Positions 1 to 8,432 are shown, counted from the stretch's first letter. The stretch: DNA of 36,335 bases from Lachnospiraceae bacterium (GCA_017544835.1 JAFYDI010000031.1:1-36335); one strand, 5' to 3'. Notes: generated from the sequence alone by a model not told the origin. A program made the numbers and translations.

Positions 1-375
1 AGGGAGCGCCCGATGTGTCATCATCACGGGGATTATCACACGGGGAATCTGATTATAGATTTAGGAAAAGTATGGGTTATCGACTGGCATACAATGGATT
101 TTGAGAGTTTCGGCGATCCGTGGTACGAGTTCAACCGGTTAGACACAAAGTATCCTGAATTCGCAAAAGGACAGATTGACGGATACTTTAATGAGAATAT
201 CCCCGAAGAGTTCTGGCGATTGTTTGCATTATATATTTCTGTGAGTGCTATAACATCAATAGTTTGGGCGAAGTATTTTGCGCCGGATGAATTGGATAAT
301 ATTTTGAGGCTCAACAAGAGTATTCTTACAATCTTTGATGATATGGAGAATCCGGTTCCCAAGTGGTATCGTTAG
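1..375 (+). CDS. Aminoglycoside phosphotransferase-like kinase, C-terminal part
   Basis: The reading frame is open from the first base, so this is the C-terminal part of a gene that begins upstream of the window. It contains the catalytic-loop motif of the APH/choline-kinase fold (HHGDYHTGN, catalytic Asp in GDY) followed by VIDWHTMD, where the Asp would bind metal. Members of this family phosphorylate small hydroxylated molecules such as aminoglycosides, macrolides or metabolites; the substrate cannot be read from this piece. The next gene starts about 115 bp downstream, so it need not share an operon. It is the first of three APH-fold genes in the window. Confidence 0.85.
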   Translation, partial: RERPMCHHHGDYHTGNLIIDLGKVWVIDWHTMDFESFGDPWYEFNRLDTKYPEFAKGQIDGYFNENIPEEFWRLFALYISVSAITSIVWAKYFAPDELDNILRLNKSILTIFDDMENPVPKWYR

Positions 376-489
376 AAGGTCAAATGAAATAGTAAATTCC
401 GCTTTGAGGCAAAATTGAGCTCATAAGGACCTATATAACAGGAATTTAAAAATTCATATTAGGATTAAATTGTAAAAGAAGGTGCCTAC

Positions 490-1062
490 ATGCCTATACT
501 TATGGAACTATTCTTAACCTTTGCCAAAATCGGATTATTTACCTTCGGCGGAGGGTATGCGATGCTCTCGATTATTGAGAACATCTGCGTGGAACAGAAA
601 AACTGGATTACACATGACGAAATGATGAATATAACAGTAATCGCCGAATCGACTCCCGGACCGATAGCGATTAACTGCGCTACATATGTAGGCTATAAGA
701 AAGGTAAGCTTCCCGGTGCAATTCTTGCGACTCTTGGGGTGGCGTTACCTTCTTTCGTTATCATCTTCGCCATATCCATGTTTCTGGAAGGATTTTTGGA
801 AATCACATGGATTGCGCACGCGTTTCAAGGTATCAAGATAGCGGTTGGCATACTGATTCTTGATGCGGCAATTAAGATGATTAAGAAGATGAAAAAGAAA
901 CCATTGCAGATAGGTATTCTTTTGGCTTCTTTTGCTGTGATAATGCTTATAAATGTGCTGAAACTGCATGTATCATCGATATTGGTGATGCTTACGGCAG
1001 CGCTTGTCAGTGTCGCTTTCTTTCTTGCGGAAAAAGGACGTAGAAAGGAGGGGCAGGCATGA
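490..1062 (+). CDS. chrA: Chromate transporter, first half (short-chain ChrA)
   Basis: This 190-residue membrane protein carries the ChrA signature FTFGGGYAML near the N-terminus and ESTPGPIAIN around residue 55, followed by several hydrophobic segments. It is about half the length of classical long-chain ChrA. Short-chain members act as pairs in which two homologous halves form the transporter. The next gene overlaps it by 4 bp and is the second half. The start ATG follows an AAGGTG-like ribosome binding site. The family expels chromate, but in a gut anaerobe the physiological anion is uncertain. Confidence 0.9.
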   Translation: MPILMELFLTFAKIGLFTFGGGYAMLSIIENICVEQKNWITHDEMMNITVIAESTPGPIAINCATYVGYKKGKLPGAILATLGVALPSFVIIFAISMFLEGFLEITWIAHAFQGIKIAVGILILDAAIKMIKKMKKKPLQIGILLASFAVIMLINVLKLHVSSILVMLTAALVSVAFFLAEKGRRKEGQA

Positions 1063-1622
1063 TATACTTAGACCTTTTGATAGGATTTTTGGAAGTCGGA
1101 CTGTTTTCTTTTGGCGGAGCATATGCTGCGATACCGCTTATCAGAGACGTGGTGTTAGCACACGGATGGCTGGATGATGAGATGCTTTCTTACATGATAG
1201 CTGTCAGTGAAAGCACGCCGGGCCCTATTATGGTGAATCTTGCCACTTATGTAGGCAGCAACAAGGGCGGCTTTCTCGGAGCAGTGATTGCCACGACGGC
1301 GGTTATGCTTCCTGCGTTTCTTATTATTCTTTTTATAATGATTCTTGCAAAGAGCCTCCTTAAGAACCCTTACGTGCAGGCGACATTGCGCGGACTTAAA
1401 CCTTGTGTAATCGGCGTAATTCTTGCGACGGGTATATATATGATTCTCGGCAATTGCTATGTAAAGGCCGAGAGTCGTGTGGATATTACCGCAATTCTCA
1501 TTACCTGTGGCCTTGCAGTAATATATTTTGGATCAAGGAAAGTAGTGAAAAAAGGCTTGTCACCTATCGGACTTATATGCCTCGCGGCTATAGTCGGCGT
1601 GGCGGTTTATGGAATACGATAA
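1059..1622 (+). CDS. chrA: Chromate transporter, second half (short-chain ChrA)
   Basis: This 187-residue protein is a homologue of the preceding gene, with matching signatures FSFGGAYAAIPLI and ESTPGPIMVNLATYVG. Its start overlaps the end of the first half in an ATGA junction, so the two halves are translationally coupled and probably form a heterodimer. An AGGAGG-type site (AAAGGAGGGG) lies just upstream, inside the previous gene. Hydrophobic segments run through the whole protein. No terminator is evident before the AraC-type gene. Confidence 0.9.
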   Translation: MIYLDLLIGFLEVGLFSFGGAYAAIPLIRDVVLAHGWLDDEMLSYMIAVSESTPGPIMVNLATYVGSNKGGFLGAVIATTAVMLPAFLIILFIMILAKSLLKNPYVQATLRGLKPCVIGVILATGIYMILGNCYVKAESRVDITAILITCGLAVIYFGSRKVVKKGLSPIGLICLAAIVGVAVYGIR

Positions 1623-1764
1623 GTCGGGCTTTGGGGAGACCTTCGGCAAGGGAAAAGAATTCTTCTTAGGCTAAATATACCCGGACAAAACAGAACATAA
1701 ATTGACAGGATTTATTTTACAGCTTTCCATAGAATAGAATCATCAAGAAGAAGGAGTATGGCGA

Positions 1765-2649
1765 ATGGAGTGGCTTACCTCAATTCGGAAGGCTATTGAT
1801 TACATGGAAGAACATCTCGAAGACAATATCAGTGCGCAGGATGTTGCTGATGAGGTGTTTATGTCCTCTTTCTTTTTTCAGAAGGGGTTTGCGGTGATGA
1901 CCGGGTACGGAATTGCTGAGTATATCAGAAACCGCAGATTGTACCGCGCGGCATCGGACCTTCAGGAAACGGATGATAAAATAATCGATATTGCGCTTCG
2001 TTATTGCTATGAAACACCCGAAAGCTTTACAAAAGCTTTTTCACGCTTTCATGGCGTGAGCCCTTCACAGGTGCGGGAAGGCGCACCGATAAAGCCATTT
2101 CTTCCTCTGACAATTGAAATTTCTGTTCACGGAGGTAATAAGATGGATTACAAGATAAAAAAGATGACCGGCTTTAAGGTAATTGGTTTTGCAAGGGTAT
2201 TTGACGGAGAAACGTCGTATATAGAGATTCCTAAGTTCTGGGATGAGATTAGAGATAAATATGCGGACAATGTCTGGAAGGGAAACGCACCTGCAAATGC
2301 CATTGAGAAAGCGATTGTAGATAACAACATCGGTGAATACGGTGTTTGTGTTGATGATGTCGGCGAAGGCAAGTTCAGCTATATTGTTGCAGGCGTTTAC
2401 AAGGGTGGCGAGGTACCTGAAGGGATGACCGTTTATGAGCTTCCTGATTTTGACTGGGCAATTTTTGATTGTTATGGTCCTTGTCCTAAAGCGCTCCAGG
2501 ATGTGAACACGAAGATCTTTAAGGAGTGGATGCCCGGCAATCCCGACTTTGAGTTCCCGGGCCGTGTGAACATTGAGTGGTACGGAGACGAAGACCCGAG
2601 CTCTTCTGATTATCACAGCGCTGTATGGATTCCTGTAAAGAAGAAGTAA
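1765..2649 (+). CDS. AraC-family regulator with GyrI-like effector domain
   Basis: This 294-residue protein has two domains. Residues about 8-105 form a double helix-turn-helix of AraC type (ISAQDVADEVFMSSFFFQKGF, then ETPESFTKAFSRFHGVSPSQVR). Residues about 127-294 form a GyrI-like/SOUL-type ligand-binding domain (KMTGFKVIGFARVFDGE through to SAVWIPVKKK). The combination is that of Rob- and BltR-like regulators that sense hydrophobic or cationic compounds. The start is the ATG nine bases after AAGGAG; an ATG seven bases earlier is too close to that site and out of frame. The next gene starts 17 bp downstream and probably belongs to the same operon. Confidence 0.92.
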   Translation: MEWLTSIRKAIDYMEEHLEDNISAQDVADEVFMSSFFFQKGFAVMTGYGIAEYIRNRRLYRAASDLQETDDKIIDIALRYCYETPESFTKAFSRFHGVSPSQVREGAPIKPFLPLTIEISVHGGNKMDYKIKKMTGFKVIGFARVFDGETSYIEIPKFWDEIRDKYADNVWKGNAPANAIEKAIVDNNIGEYGVCVDDVGEGKFSYIVAGVYKGGEVPEGMTVYELPDFDWAIFDCYGPCPKALQDVNTKIFKEWMPGNPDFEFPGRVNIEWYGDEDPSSSDYHSAVWIPVKKK

Positions 2650-2666
2650 TTTAGAGGGCGAAGCGT

Positions 2667-3536
2667 ATGGATCAAAGCATTTTAGATTGGCTCTTGGAAG
2701 AAATAAATCCCGAGGTAAAGCTCAGAACGTTGAAGGAGTTTGAAAAACTGTCGGATGACGATGAAAGAGTAATTGCTTGTAAAAAGGAACTGCTCGGTAG
2801 CAAAATATATGAGCGGGGTCTTAAGAAGTTAAAGAAAGATAAGCCGTGGGATAAGTATGATGCAATCATGGCTTTTGCCGAATGGGGACTCACAAGAGAC
2901 GATATCGGAAAAGATATCGACAGCGAAGTGTTCGCTCTTATTGAAAGCACAGGCTTCAAAATGCTGTGCGGCGAACCGCTTCTTCTCAGAAACCTTGTTA
3001 AGCTGGGGTATTATGATGAGGACATAGTTAAGAACGAGATTGACACAGTTCTTAAGCTCATCAAGGAAGACGGTGGCTTTGGGTGCATCAGCACCAACAA
3101 GAAGATTAATAATCCAAGGAAACCGCATAAGAGCTGTGCACGGTATACGGTGGAACATTTACTGCTGGTGGCAGAGCTGCATATACATGGATACAAAACG
3201 GAGTGTGAAGATGCATTGGTGCATTATTTTACCAAAAGAAACATCTTCTACCGAACAGACGATATGAAGACGCCCATGGTGGATGTAATGCTTAGCACGT
3301 TCTATCCGCCCGATCCCATCAAAATCGGGGCACATCAGATTGTTTATGCCCTACGCGTATTGGGGTGCGCGCCGGAATCGGAGGCTATGCAGGCCGGATA
3401 TAAGGTACTAAATCAGTATAGGCTGGCTAACGGCAGGTATGTGCTGTCAGCATCCAAAAGTGTGCAGGCATTTAAGGCCGGAAACGTCGGAGAAGAAAAC
3501 AAGTGGGTAACGCTATATGCTTATATGGCGCAATAA
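2667..3536 (+). CDS. Hypothetical alpha/alpha-toroid-like protein
   Basis: This 289-residue protein is soluble, helix-rich and without signal peptide or membrane segments. A DGGFGC element near residue 136 and repeated helical pairs resemble the prenyltransferase / squalene-cyclase type alpha-alpha toroid, but no catalytic DxDD motif is visible, so enzyme activity is not claimed. It lies between an AraC/GyrI regulator (17 bp gap) and an APH-like kinase (24 bp gap), which suggests one operon. The ribosome binding site (GAGGG) is modest. Confidence 0.6.
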   Translation: MDQSILDWLLEEINPEVKLRTLKEFEKLSDDDERVIACKKELLGSKIYERGLKKLKKDKPWDKYDAIMAFAEWGLTRDDIGKDIDSEVFALIESTGFKMLCGEPLLLRNLVKLGYYDEDIVKNEIDTVLKLIKEDGGFGCISTNKKINNPRKPHKSCARYTVEHLLLVAELHIHGYKTECEDALVHYFTKRNIFYRTDDMKTPMVDVMLSTFYPPDPIKIGAHQIVYALRVLGCAPESEAMQAGYKVLNQYRLANGRYVLSASKSVQAFKAGNVGEENKWVTLYAYMAQ

Positions 3537-3560
3537 TAAATGGTACAGGGGGAAATTTGA

Positions 3561-4556
3561 TTGAATCGAATTCTTGAACAAGCGAAGAAACTATATACTT
3601 TGGAAGGCTACACATTTATTCCGGTATCCGGCCATGAAGGTGGTCGGAACCGGATTGTGATTGTCAGCCTTGACGGGGAAAAGAAGTATGTACTTCGTAT
3701 ATCAGCGCTCGGAGACCGAGACGAGAACGATTATCTTGCAGAAACGGAATTTGTGCGCTTCCTTGCTGAAAATGATGCGCCTGTAGCGGATGTAATTTCG
3801 TCCGTTAACGGCAGATTGGTGGAATCTATAGAGGCAGACGGAAAAGAGGTTTTTGTCTGCCTGTTTTCTTTTGCCAAAGGAATGCTGCTCGCGGATAATG
3901 GCTATCGATACAGGGAAGGAGCGCCGCTCAGCGAGTATTTCTATAACACCGGCAAAGATTTGGGCGCAATTCACAGGCTGTCTAAAGAATACGTGCCGGT
4001 TCATTCCCGCCCGGATTACTTCGATAAGTACAATATGACGTATATAGACGGGCTGATTCCCAATGAATACAGTGAATTGAAGAAGGCTATGGCGGAGCGT
4101 TTGGAGAAATTCGATATGCTCCCGAAAGACAAAGGTTGCTATGGTCTGGTACATTTTGATTACAGCGATGGCAATTATCATATAGATATGGGTACGGGCG
4201 CGATTACGGTGTTTGACTTTGACAACTGCATGAACTGCTGGTATATGTTCGACCTTGCCAATCTCTGGATTCACAACGAAGGCTGGACTAGGCAGGAAAC
4301 AGACTCGGGCAAACGCTTTGCGCTCATGCAACAGTGCTTCGACCTTCAGCTGCAGGGCTACAAGACCGAAACGGATATTACCGAAGAGATGCTTAAGGAA
4401 CTGCCGCTGTTTATTGACATGGTATTGATTGAGAATATAGTTGATGAGTTTGAGTGCAGTGCGCGCGAGGGTGAAGAACTTGACTACGAAGATATCGAGG
4501 ATGCGGCAGAATGTCTCATCGAATCCATACCATATGCCGGGTTCGGAAAAAGCTAA
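3561..4556 (+). CDS. APH-fold phosphotransferase
   Basis: This 331-residue protein of the APH/homoserine-kinase-II/SrkA superfamily probably starts at TTG, preceded by a GGGGGAAA ribosome binding site. An N-terminal lobe contains KKYVLRIS, the likely ATP-binding lysine strand. The catalytic loop is HFDYSDGN around residue 197 and the metal-binding motif is FDFDN around residue 218. The protein is longer than typical aminoglycoside kinases and closer in length to SrkA/YihE-like protein or metabolite kinases. It is probably the last gene of the AraC-toroid-kinase operon. The substrate is unknown. Confidence 0.85.
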   Translation: MNRILEQAKKLYTLEGYTFIPVSGHEGGRNRIVIVSLDGEKKYVLRISALGDRDENDYLAETEFVRFLAENDAPVADVISSVNGRLVESIEADGKEVFVCLFSFAKGMLLADNGYRYREGAPLSEYFYNTGKDLGAIHRLSKEYVPVHSRPDYFDKYNMTYIDGLIPNEYSELKKAMAERLEKFDMLPKDKGCYGLVHFDYSDGNYHIDMGTGAITVFDFDNCMNCWYMFDLANLWIHNEGWTRQETDSGKRFALMQQCFDLQLQGYKTETDITEEMLKELPLFIDMVLIENIVDEFECSAREGEELDYEDIEDAAECLIESIPYAGFGKS

Positions 4557-4597
4557 AGCAATAACCGGCGCAACTTTGTTTATAACAGTTCTTGAGG

Positions 4598-4626
4598 TTG
4601 AAAGTCGCGGGTTGTTCGCATATAAT
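4598..4626 (+). promoter_or_regulatory. Sigma-A type promoter for the leader ORF and CD3324 gene
   Basis: TTGAAA at 4598-4603 and TATAAT at 4621-4626 are separated by 17 bp, a near-consensus vegetative promoter. Transcription would start near 4633, giving a leader of about 130 nt before the CD3324 gene. Confidence 0.7.
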
Positions 4627-4666
4627 CAAGTAAAATATGTTTTTGACAGTAAAGGAGCATAATCAT

Positions 4667-4696
4667 ATGACCATGAAATTAGTTAACGCTCAGTAG
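4667..4696 (+). CDS. 9-residue leader ORF
   Basis: A short ORF (MTMKLVNAQ, stop TAG) follows a strong AAAGGAG ribosome binding site at 4651-4657, nine bases before the ATG, and lies just downstream of a good promoter. Its last codons and stop are part of a hairpin stem, so translating it would change the folding of the leader. It could be a regulatory leader peptide or the decayed start of a longer gene. Confidence 0.45.
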   Translation: MTMKLVNAQ

Positions 4697-4727
4697 TCTG
4701 AGCTTAAATAAAAGAATCGTAAGCTCA
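4688..4727 (+). promoter_or_regulatory. Mutually exclusive leader hairpins
   Basis: GCTCAG (4688-4693) pairs with CTGAGC (4698-4703). The same CTGAGCTT (4698-4705) can instead pair perfectly with AAGCTCAG (4720-4727). Only one hairpin can form at a time. A ribosome at the stop of the 9-codon leader ORF (4694-4696) would cover the first. No T-run follows, so this is not a classical terminator. Confidence 0.5.
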
Positions 4728-4764
4728 GATGAATCCTAAAAGAAATAACATTAGGAGGAGCAAC

Positions 4765-5037
4765 ATGAGCTATATTAAGGCAGAGAACGTACTGCCACAG
4801 GAATTAATTAAAACGATTCAGCAATATGTAGATGGAACTATGATTTATATTCCATGCAAGGAAAAACAGGAGTGGGGCAGCACCACTTCCGCTAAGATAT
4901 TCTTTCGCGAACGTAATGAAAGAATCTATGAAACCTATAAAAGCGGAATGGGACCCAGAGAACTTGCTAAAAGGTTTTCTTTGTCCGAGAAAAGCATTCA
5001 GAGGATTCTCAGAGATTGCAGACTAGCAGGAATATAA
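4765..5037 (+). CDS. CD3324-family small HTH protein
   Basis: This protein of about 90 residues resembles the CD3324 family found in Clostridia. It starts with SYIKAENVLPQELIKTIQQY and ends with a helix-turn-helix of Mor/resolvase type (GMGPRELAKRFSLSEKSIQR). The start chosen is the ATG at 4765, six bases after AGGAGG at 4753-4758; an in-frame ATG 12 codons earlier has no ribosome binding site. It is probably a small DNA-binding regulator. Its target is unknown. The GNAT gene follows after 77 bp. Confidence 0.8.
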   Translation: MSYIKAENVLPQELIKTIQQYVDGTMIYIPCKEKQEWGSTTSAKIFFRERNERIYETYKSGMGPRELAKRFSLSEKSIQRILRDCRLAGI

Positions 5038-5114
5038 TTTTTCAAAAAGTAACGCTGAATTCAAATGATTATCGGCTGGGCTTATGTCCGGCCGATTGTA
5101 ATACGGAGACCAAA

Positions 5115-5564
5115 ATGGAATACAACTATTTTGAATTAAGAGAAAAGCCTGAATTAAAGGATATGGCCGCGGACTGGTTCCACAAAAAGTGGGGCGTTCC
5201 CAAGGAGGCATATCTTGAGTGTATGGATGCGTACCTTGGCAAAGAAACAGAAAACGGATGGTACCTGTGTATGCTCGGAAATCAGATTGTGGGCGGAATG
5301 GGTGTAATTGACAATGACTTTCACGACAGAAAGGATCTGGCTCCCAACGTTTGTGCGGTATATACCGAAGAGGCGCACCGCGGACAGGGCATAGCCGGTA
5401 AGCTTCTAAATCTTGTGGTGGATGACATGAAGAAAAAAGGGGTTTCGCCTCTTTATCTCGTGACAGACCATACAGGATTCTATGAGCGTTACGGATGGGA
5501 GTTTTTCTGCATGGCTCAGGGAGATGATGAGCCGGAGCAGACGAGATTGTATATTCATCGATGA
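5115..5564 (+). CDS. GNAT-family N-acetyltransferase
   Basis: This 149-residue protein has the GNAT acetyl-CoA pyrophosphate loop (HRGQGIAGKLL) and the C-terminal FYERYGWEF element typical of the fold. It would transfer an acetyl group from acetyl-CoA to an amine; the substrate is unknown. The ATG at 5115 fits the usual domain start. An upstream in-frame extension to 5016 overlaps the end of the CD3324 gene and lacks family-like sequence. A bidirectional terminator follows. Confidence 0.85.
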   Translation: MEYNYFELREKPELKDMAADWFHKKWGVPKEAYLECMDAYLGKETENGWYLCMLGNQIVGGMGVIDNDFHDRKDLAPNVCAVYTEEAHRGQGIAGKLLNLVVDDMKKKGVSPLYLVTDHTGFYERYGWEFFCMAQGDDEPEQTRLYIHR

Positions 5565-5580
5565 TACGTAGAGTTAATGA

Positions 5581-5617
5581 AGCACCCCAACCTTATCAGA
5601 CGTAAGATCGGGGTGCT
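5581..5617. terminator. Bidirectional intrinsic terminator
   Basis: AGCACCCC-type stem: arms 5581-5595 and 5603-5617 with a 7-nt loop and AT-rich flanks. It lies between the convergent GNAT and DinB-like genes and can serve both. Confidence 0.75.
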
Positions 5618-5623
5618 GTTATA

Positions 5624-6148
5624 TTATGCTGTAATCTGCTTTTTACGATATCGTCCAAAGAAGATACCATCATCAACATAGCTTTCTGTATCCGAAACCC
5701 ACATGGGGAATTTGCCGGTCGCTAAAGCTGTTTGAGCGTTCAGCATTCCTGTGTGGAAGGAGAGGTGTCTGTACTGACGAAGAACAAGCTCCATTCTCGT
5801 ATAGATGCATTTTTCGGGTTTTTCATACAGCATTTCATCTGTAAGAGAATCAAGATAATCCATAGTTTTTTTCTCTATGCGGTCAAGGTAAGCCAGAAGC
5901 TCTTCATCTGACAAAACAACGCTTGTGGGATTGTCGGGGTTATCCATTCCTTCCTCGTGAAAAGAAGGTTCTTCGTAAACAAAAGGATTGAAAAACCACT
6001 TGTCGGCCGAGTGAAGAGCGTGATACGCCCATCTCCAGCAGGGAGCTCCGCAGCAGAGTGCTTCTCTGTCATAGGTTTTAAGGGAAGTGCGGATATTCAG
6101 GAAGTTTGGTTTTACAGTGTCTTTAATAATCATACATAGTTCGTTCAT
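5624..6148 (-). CDS. DinB-like family protein
   Basis: This 174-residue protein resembles the DinB/YfiT putative metalloenzyme superfamily: a four-helix-bundle type sequence with conserved aromatic and His positions (WRWAYHALHSADKW; RQYRHLSFHTGMLN). The His residues H (in YHALH) and H (in FHTGM) are candidate metal ligands. The start chosen (MNELCMII) has GGAGG 8 bases upstream; the longer in-frame version lacks such a site. It is divergent from the LysR gene, which may control it through the 115-bp shared region. The function of most family members is unknown. Confidence 0.75.
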   Translation of the reverse strand: MNELCMIIKDTVKPNFLNIRTSLKTYDREALCCGAPCWRWAYHALHSADKWFFNPFVYEEPSFHEEGMDNPDNPTSVVLSDEELLAYLDRIEKKTMDYLDSLTDEMLYEKPEKCIYTRMELVLRQYRHLSFHTGMLNAQTALATGKFPMWVSDTESYVDDGIFFGRYRKKQITA

Positions 6149-6263
6149 GAGAGTTCCTCCTTGTTTTCTTTTGAACACAACTGTATAATATCATCAAAGA
6201 AGCTATCAGAATAATTGAAATAAATGAATATAATGTTCAGAAATATTGAATGTTGGTGATGGT

Positions 6264-7151
6264 ATGACAATTACTCAGTTAGGTACGTTCTTAAAGATTA
6301 CGGAATTGAACAGTTTTTCTGCGGCTGCCGACAGTCTGGGCTATGCGCAGTCTACTGTAACCACGCAGATTAAGCAGCTTGAGGATGAACTGGGATGCGT
6401 GTTGTTTGAGCGTCTCGGCAAGACGATTTCGCTCACTTCCTCCGGGGAACGACTGATAGATTATGCAGAGAAAATGCTCCAGCTTGAGAGGGAAATACGA
6501 CTTGATGTTACGGATGAAGACAATCCCGCCGGTGTTTTGAAATTGGGCGTATCCGAGTCGCTTTGCGTAAGCCGTTTTCCTCAGATTCTGATGGAGTACA
6601 ATAAAAATAACCCGAAGACTGAGATCAGAATACAGTTCGTCACGCACGAGAATATCCCCGAGCTTTTGCAAAAGGGTGAGCTTGATATGGTATATACACT
6701 TAATCCGTTAATCACGGATGAGAGGGTAAATATTCTATACAAGAAGCGGGAGGAGCTGGGATTCTATGCGGCCCCCGAGCATCCTTTGGCCGGTAAAAGC
6801 ATACGTGAAGAAGACTTGAAGGATGTGCCCCTTCTTTTGACGGGACATAACTGCAATTTCAGGCATATGTTAGTTGAGGATCTTGAGAAAAGCGGTATCT
6901 CCCCGAATATAGTGCTGGAAACGAGTAGTAAGGAGATTCTGAAACAATTTGCAGCGGGCGGGTTCGGAGTAGCATTTATACCGGCTATGACAGCGGAAAA
7001 AGAAATAAAAGAAAGTAAGCTGAAACGCCTTAACTGGAAGGGAACCGAGTTCCTTATATATTCCCAGGTGCTGATTCACAAGGATAAGCATCAGAATAAG
7101 GCAATAAATGGCTTGGCTGATATCATTAGGCGATATGGCGATAACAGATGA
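6264..7151 (+). CDS. LysR-family transcriptional regulator
   Basis: This 295-residue protein has the N-terminal LysR winged HTH (LGTFLKITELNSFSAAADSL, AQSTVTTQIKQLEDELG, then LFERLGKTISLTSSGERL) and a C-terminal periplasmic-binding-like effector domain from about residue 90. The ATG at 6264 is preferred because the family starts with MT(I/L)xQL; an in-frame TTG at 6246 would add an atypical tail. It is divergent from the DinB-like gene and is followed after 28 bp by a methyltransferase, so it may control either or both. Confidence 0.93.
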   Translation: MTITQLGTFLKITELNSFSAAADSLGYAQSTVTTQIKQLEDELGCVLFERLGKTISLTSSGERLIDYAEKMLQLEREIRLDVTDEDNPAGVLKLGVSESLCVSRFPQILMEYNKNNPKTEIRIQFVTHENIPELLQKGELDMVYTLNPLITDERVNILYKKREELGFYAAPEHPLAGKSIREEDLKDVPLLLTGHNCNFRHMLVEDLEKSGISPNIVLETSSKEILKQFAAGGFGVAFIPAMTAEKEIKESKLKRLNWKGTEFLIYSQVLIHKDKHQNKAINGLADIIRRYGDNR

Positions 7152-7179
7152 GTTTAAGTTTTATAGGAGATAAATAACA

Positions 7180-7830
7180 ATGTTAGAGAGAATGGACGAT
7201 TTTTTTACTGCCCGTGTGGACGGTTATGATGAACACATGAGGCTGTATGTTGAAGAAGATTCGGAGTTTTATGCTTACACGGCGTCGTTGCTTCCCAAGA
7301 CAGAGAATGCAACAGTTCTTGATCTTGGATGCGGAACGGGCTTGGAGCTTGAGGCGTTTTTTGACCTTAATCCGAATGCAAAGGTTACGGGAATTGACCT
7401 TACAGAAGCTATGTTGAATGCACTTAAAGAAAAGCTGCCCGGTAAAAACATCACTACTATCTGCGGTTCTTATTTTGAAGTACCGTTCGGTGAAGAGGCA
7501 TTTGATGCTGCGGTTTCTGTAGAATCGTTGCATCATTTTTCGGAAGAAGAAAAGCTTCCGCTGTATACCAAACTCTGTAAGGCATTAAGACCGGGAGGAT
7601 ACTTTGTTCTGACGGACTACTATTGCGACACAGATGATCAGGAAGCTTTCTTTCGCCGTGAACTTATAAGGCTCAGAAAAGAGCAGAATCTGCCTGAAGG
7701 CGTTTTCTATCACTACGATACGCCCATGACGGTGGAGCATGAGAAGAAAATACTTCTGGCAGCAGGTTTCTCGAAGGTGGAAGAAATCGGCACCTGGGGC
7801 ACAACCCATGCACTCAAGGCAGAAAAATAA
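7180..7830 (+). CDS. SAM-dependent methyltransferase, class I
   Basis: This 216-residue protein shows the class I motif I VLDLGCGTGLELEAF (about residues 46-60), the acidic strand-2 loop TGIDLTEAML and the motif IV/post region RPGGYFVLTDYY. It would methylate an unidentified small molecule or macromolecule. The ATG follows TAGGAGA. It sits 28 bp behind the LysR gene and ahead of a very short membrane-peptide ORF, so it is probably part of the same transcript. Confidence 0.88.
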   Translation: MLERMDDFFTARVDGYDEHMRLYVEEDSEFYAYTASLLPKTENATVLDLGCGTGLELEAFFDLNPNAKVTGIDLTEAMLNALKEKLPGKNITTICGSYFEVPFGEEAFDAAVSVESLHHFSEEEKLPLYTKLCKALRPGGYFVLTDYYCDTDDQEAFFRRELIRLRKEQNLPEGVFYHYDTPMTVEHEKKILLAAGFSKVEEIGTWGTTHALKAEK

Positions 7831-7866
7831 GAAGATGGACGGGGACACTTTTTGAAGGAAAACAGT

Positions 7867-8010
7867 ATGATTACCAAAAGAACAAGCATTATAAGACTAA
7901 TGGTCTGCCTTGCGGCGTTAATGTTTCTTTTTTCACTGGCAGTTTTAGCGGCGGCTGTTGTCTTCTTTTTAATCGAAATGTTAATCTATTGGTTTTACAG
8001 AAAGAAATAA
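7867..8010 (+). CDS. 47-residue single-span membrane peptide
   Basis: This small ORF (ATG 7867, TAA 8008-8010) encodes a basic N-terminus (MITKRTSIIR), a hydrophobic stretch of about 30 residues, and a basic tail (YWFYRKK). A GAAGGA site lies 7 bases before the ATG, and the ORF starts 36 bp after the methyltransferase. The composition is that of a genuine small membrane protein, not random ORF sequence. No family is recognised. An in-frame TTG five codons earlier is a less likely start. Confidence 0.6.
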   Translation: MITKRTSIIRLMVCLAALMFLFSLAVLAAAVVFFLIEMLIYWFYRKK

Positions 8011-8063
8011 ATAGGTTATCCTAAATATGTTGAACTTTAGTAATGCTTAGGAGGAAATGGAGT

Positions 8064-8432
8064 ATGACCAAGAAAATAATCGGATGGGTTCTTGTAGTAA
8101 TCGGACTGTTTATGTTGTTCAAGATGGTAAGGGTAACATCATTTGGCTTCTATCGAATCGGAAGAATGAGCACATCCGCTATCATTTTGGTGCTTCTTGT
8201 GCTGTCGGCAATTGCGGTAATCGTTAAAAAGAATAAGATTACATTCGGAGCCCTGATAATGTCTCTTGTACTTCTTGTTCTGTCGCTTATTCTCGGAACC
8301 GAGTTACATTTTATGTATGTAACACTTGTAGATATTTTACTTGTACTGATTCCCACGATAGTCGGAACGGCGCTCCTTATAAGATGTTCTTTTGAAGACA
8401 GAAAGAATAAAGACAGCGGGACTCCTGAATAG
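8064..8432 (+). CDS. Four-helix integral membrane protein, unknown function
   Basis: This 122-residue protein is almost entirely hydrophobic, with four predicted membrane helices (KIIGWVLVVIGLFMLF; TSAIILVLLVLSAIAVIV; FGALIMSLVLLVLSLIL; LVDILLVLIPTIVGTALL). The start is the ATG nine bases after AGGAGG at 8049-8054; an in-frame ATG at 8043 precedes that site. No catalytic motif is visible. It is 35 bp ahead of the racemase-like gene. Confidence 0.75.
   Translation: MTKKIIGWVLVVIGLFMLFKMVRVTSFGFYRIGRMSTSAIILVLLVLSAIAVIVKKNKITFGALIMSLVLLVLSLILGTELHFMYVTLVDILLVLIPTIVGTALLIRCSFEDRKNKDSGTPE

Noticed and set aside
4441-4662. Plus-strand frame overlapping the end of the APH-like gene
   Set aside because: No ribosome binding site and no protein-like pattern; it runs through the promoter at 4598-4626.
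7839-7856. GGGGACACTTTTTG sequence resembling motifs seen near REP/IS200-type transposable elements in Clostridia
   Set aside because: A single short match with no repeat partner, inverted repeat or transposase in the window.
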